From NCBI RefSeq assembly GCF_031157375.1, contig NZ_JAVIFV010000003.1, positions 434,001 through 498,000 on the forward strand: a stretch of DNA of 64,000 nucleotides. Direction: 5' to 3'. Below the pieces are notes generated by a model. That model worked only from the letters and a program-made list of their open reading frames with translations. It searched no databases and had not been told where the DNA came from. Both the position numbers and the translations under genes were made by a program. The DNA comes from Sphingosinicella sp. LHD-64. GTDB taxonomy: Bacteria > Pseudomonadota > Alphaproteobacteria > Sphingomonadales > Sphingomonadaceae. Shown one piece after another: positions 62,488 through 64,000 of this stretch; position 1 is the first letter of the stretch; the number at the start of each line of letters is the position of its first letter.

Positions 62488-63411
62488 ATGACCAGACTGG
62501 CCCAGACCTTGTTCGCCGCGCTTCTGGCCTTCGCGGCGCTGGTGTCGCCGGCGACGGCGCAGACGCAGGCCGGGGATGGCTTCGGCGTGCTGGTGATGGC
62601 CCATGGCGGCGGCCCGGCCTGGAACCGCGAGGTGGCGGCGATGCTGGAGCCGGTCGGCCGCGACCATCCGCTGGAGCTCGCCTTCGGCATGGCCGATCCG
62701 GCCACGCTGCAGGAGGCCATCGGCCGGCTGGAGGCGCGCGGGGTCAGCCGCATCGCGGTGGTCCGCCTGTTCATCAGCGGCGACAGCTTCCGCGAGCGCA
62801 CCGAGCAGATCCTGGGCCTCAGGCCCGGCGCGCCGCCGCGACCCGCCGACGCCGCCCATGCCGGGCATGGCGGCGATCATGGCGGCCACAGCATGGCACT
62901 GTGGCGGATCACATCGAACGCCCGCTTTGCGCTCAGCGACGAAGGCCTAGCGAATGCGCCCGAAATGGGCGCGGTGCTGGTCGAGCGCGTCCGGGCGCTG
63001 AGCCGCGAGCCGGCGCGCGAGAGCGTGCTCGTCCTCGCGCACGGCCCCGGCGACGACGCGGAGAACGAGCGCTGGATCGCCGAGATCGGCCGCCGCGCCG
63101 AAGCGGTGCGCGGCTTCGCGCCGTTCCGCGAGGTTCGGGTGGACACGCTGCGCGAAGACTGGCCGGAAAAGCGTGAGGTGTCGCAGGCGCGCATCCGCGC
63201 CTTCGTCCAGGAGGCGAGCGCGTCGGGCGATCGCGTGATCGTCATCCCCTACCGGGTGCAGGGCTTCGGCCCCTATGGCCGGGTGCTCGAAGGTCTCACC
63301 TACGAGGCCGACCGGCGCGGGCTGATCCCGAGCGGTGAGGTCGAGCAATGGGTGCGCCGACAGATCGAGGCGCTGCGCCCGGCCCTCGCCGCGCAGCAGC
63401 CCGCATCCTGA
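62488..63411 (+). CDS. Secreted CbiX/sirohydrochlorin chelatase-like protein
   Basis: Product of 307 residues with a signal peptide (FAALLAFAALVSPATAQ), hence periplasmic, unlike cytoplasmic CbiX/SirB chelatases. Two lobes repeat the chelatase pattern. The first starts FGVLVMAHGGGPAWN (His 39) and ends VVRLFISGDSFRER. The second starts VLVLAHGPGDDAENERW and ends VIVIPYRVQGFGPYG. The lobes are joined by a His-rich loop (HAGHGGDHGGHS), a likely metal or haem contact. Twelve bp behind the Fur-controlled haem receptor, it may insert or remove iron from porphyrin, or just bind it, during uptake. The function is inferred. Confidence 0.82.
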   Translation: MTRLAQTLFAALLAFAALVSPATAQTQAGDGFGVLVMAHGGGPAWNREVAAMLEPVGRDHPLELAFGMADPATLQEAIGRLEARGVSRIAVVRLFISGDSFRERTEQILGLRPGAPPRPADAAHAGHGGDHGGHSMALWRITSNARFALSDEGLANAPEMGAVLVERVRALSREPARESVLVLAHGPGDDAENERWIAEIGRRAEAVRGFAPFREVRVDTLREDWPEKREVSQARIRAFVQEASASGDRVIVIPYRVQGFGPYGRVLEGLTYEADRRGLIPSGEVEQWVRRQIEALRPALAAQQPAS

Positions 63412-63422
63412 CACCCACAACA

Positions 63423-63506
63423 CCGTTCGCCCTGAGCTTGTCGAAGGGCTGTCCTTTCTTTGGAAAGAAGAGAAGAACAGGGCTTCGACAGGCTCAGCCC
63501 GAACGG
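63423..63506. repeat. Imperfect palindromic intergenic repeat (CCGTTCG...CGAACGG family), second copy
   Basis: Begins CCGTTCGCCCTGAGCTTGTC and ends CAGGCTCAGCCCGAACGG, with GGACAG/ACAGGGCTTC inner arms and a GAAAGAAGAGAAG loop. Same family as 4792-4908. It lies between the CbiX-like and DUF6607 genes within one apparent operon, so it may modulate relative expression by processing or attenuation. Confidence 0.82.
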
Positions 63507-63529
63507 AATTTCAGATAGGAATTCTACAC

Positions 63530-64000
63530 ATGAAGCGCAGGAACATTTTCATCCTCCTCGCCGCACTGGCTCCGCCCCAGGTTCCTGCGCTCGCACAGGC
63601 GCCCAATCCCCCCGTCGTCCAGCAGGCGGATTTCGAGGCGGCGCGGCGGGCGATCCTCGCCATGGCGGGCAATTACCGCGTCCGCTTCGACATGCGCGAG
63701 ACAACGCCGTGGCGCGAAGGCTACACGCCGCTGGAAGCGAAGACCTCGGGCGGCCACGAGGTCGTGCGGGTGATCGCCGACACCGGCCGCTTCATCAGCC
63801 TGCAGCACATGCTGGTGATCGCCCATGAAGGCCAGACCCACGTCATCAAGCACTGGCGGCAGGACTGGACCTACGAGCCCGAGAGCGTGCTCGTCTATGC
63901 CGGCCCGAACCGCTGGACGGTCGCGCCGGTCCCGGCGGCCGCCCGCCGTGGCGCCTGGTCTCAGACCGTCTGGCAGGTCGACGATTCGCCCCGCTACGGC
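63530..64000 (+). CDS. DUF6607 family protein (3' end outside window)
   Basis: Frame open from the ATG at 63530 to the window end, 157 residues visible. A signal peptide (MKRRNIFILLAALAPPQVPALA) is followed by the family core: FEAARRAILAMAGNYRVRFDM, SGGHEVVRVIADTGRFISLQH, VIKHWRQDWTYEPESVLVYAG and the WSQTVWQVDDSPRYG segment at the end. GATAGGA precedes the start. The family has no assigned function but often follows haem-type TonB receptors with a CbiX-like gene, as here, suggesting a part in haem acquisition. Confidence 0.85.
   Translation, partial: MKRRNIFILLAALAPPQVPALAQAPNPPVVQQADFEAARRAILAMAGNYRVRFDMRETTPWREGYTPLEAKTSGGHEVVRVIADTGRFISLQHMLVIAHEGQTHVIKHWRQDWTYEPESVLVYAGPNRWTVAPVPAAARRGAWSQTVWQVDDSPRYG

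Overview
The window is GC-rich, almost fully coding DNA from an alphaproteobacterium, most likely of the order Sphingomonadales. Pointers are the many TonB-dependent receptors, PiuC and PepSY iron genes, the patatin plus 3-hydroxybutyrate dehydrogenase pair, DUF4893 and DUF6607 proteins, a PrsK/PrsR/PrsT exosortase-associated module, and the short palindromic repeats typical of sphingomonads. It looks chromosomal. I saw no rRNA, tRNA, CRISPR array, transposase, integrase or phage gene. The first gene (smc) is cut at its 5' end and the last (DUF6607) at its 3' end.

Layout. 1-4.8 kb: end of smc, a small lipoprotein, a cytochrome P450, and a WYL/YafY-type regulator divergent from a GFA-family gene across a perfect 12-bp inverted repeat. 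4.9-13.2 kb: an iron-acquisition island on the minus strand (two TonB receptors, two PepSY membrane proteins, PiuC). It carries four copies of one 17-bp Fur-like box. The fourth copy precedes no protein gene; it precedes a roughly 114-nt plus-strand unit ending in a perfect intrinsic terminator, a candidate iron-responsive small RNA. 13.2-22.7 kb: housekeeping and envelope genes (zinc metallopeptidase, patatin, 3-hydroxybutyrate dehydrogenase, helical-repeat protein, M20 amidohydrolase, MsrA, EF-hand protein, aldo/keto reductase). 22.8-28.1 kb: a class II lanthipeptide locus, with a LanM synthetase directly behind a 60-residue cysteine-rich precursor, an AT-rich leader region and an RTX protein. 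28.3-33 kb: YghU, a MATE exporter, CstA and its YbdD partner.

33-45.5 kb is a regulator plus an eight-gene, almost gapless operon apparently for D-amino-acid or cell-wall-type peptides. It contains two secreted serine hydrolases, DgcA (N-acetyl-D-glutamate racemase type), a POT peptide transporter, an M19-family dipeptidase, a TonB receptor, DgcN (D-glutamate N-acetyltransferase type) and a YkvI-like permease. An XRE-cupin regulator is divergent from it. The same promoter/operator sequence occurs before the first gene and again before the dipeptidase gene. 45.5-48.5 kb: a PD40/PHP metallohydrolase and a DUF2147 protein. 48.6-55.3 kb: XrtA-type glycosyltransferase, PrsK, PrsR and PrsT with stop/start overlaps; no exosortase is in view. 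55.4-60.2 kb: an M16 protease and an ABC-F protein whose linker contains a palindromic repeat in frame. 60.2-64 kb: a haem-type TonB receptor behind a near-perfect classical Fur box, a secreted CbiX-like two-lobe protein and DUF6607.

Most notable points: the lanthipeptide locus with an unusual cysteine-rich core and no visible transporter; the Fur-controlled small RNA candidate; and the D-glutamate/peptide operon with its duplicated operator. All functions are inferred from sequence motifs read by eye; no database search was possible.
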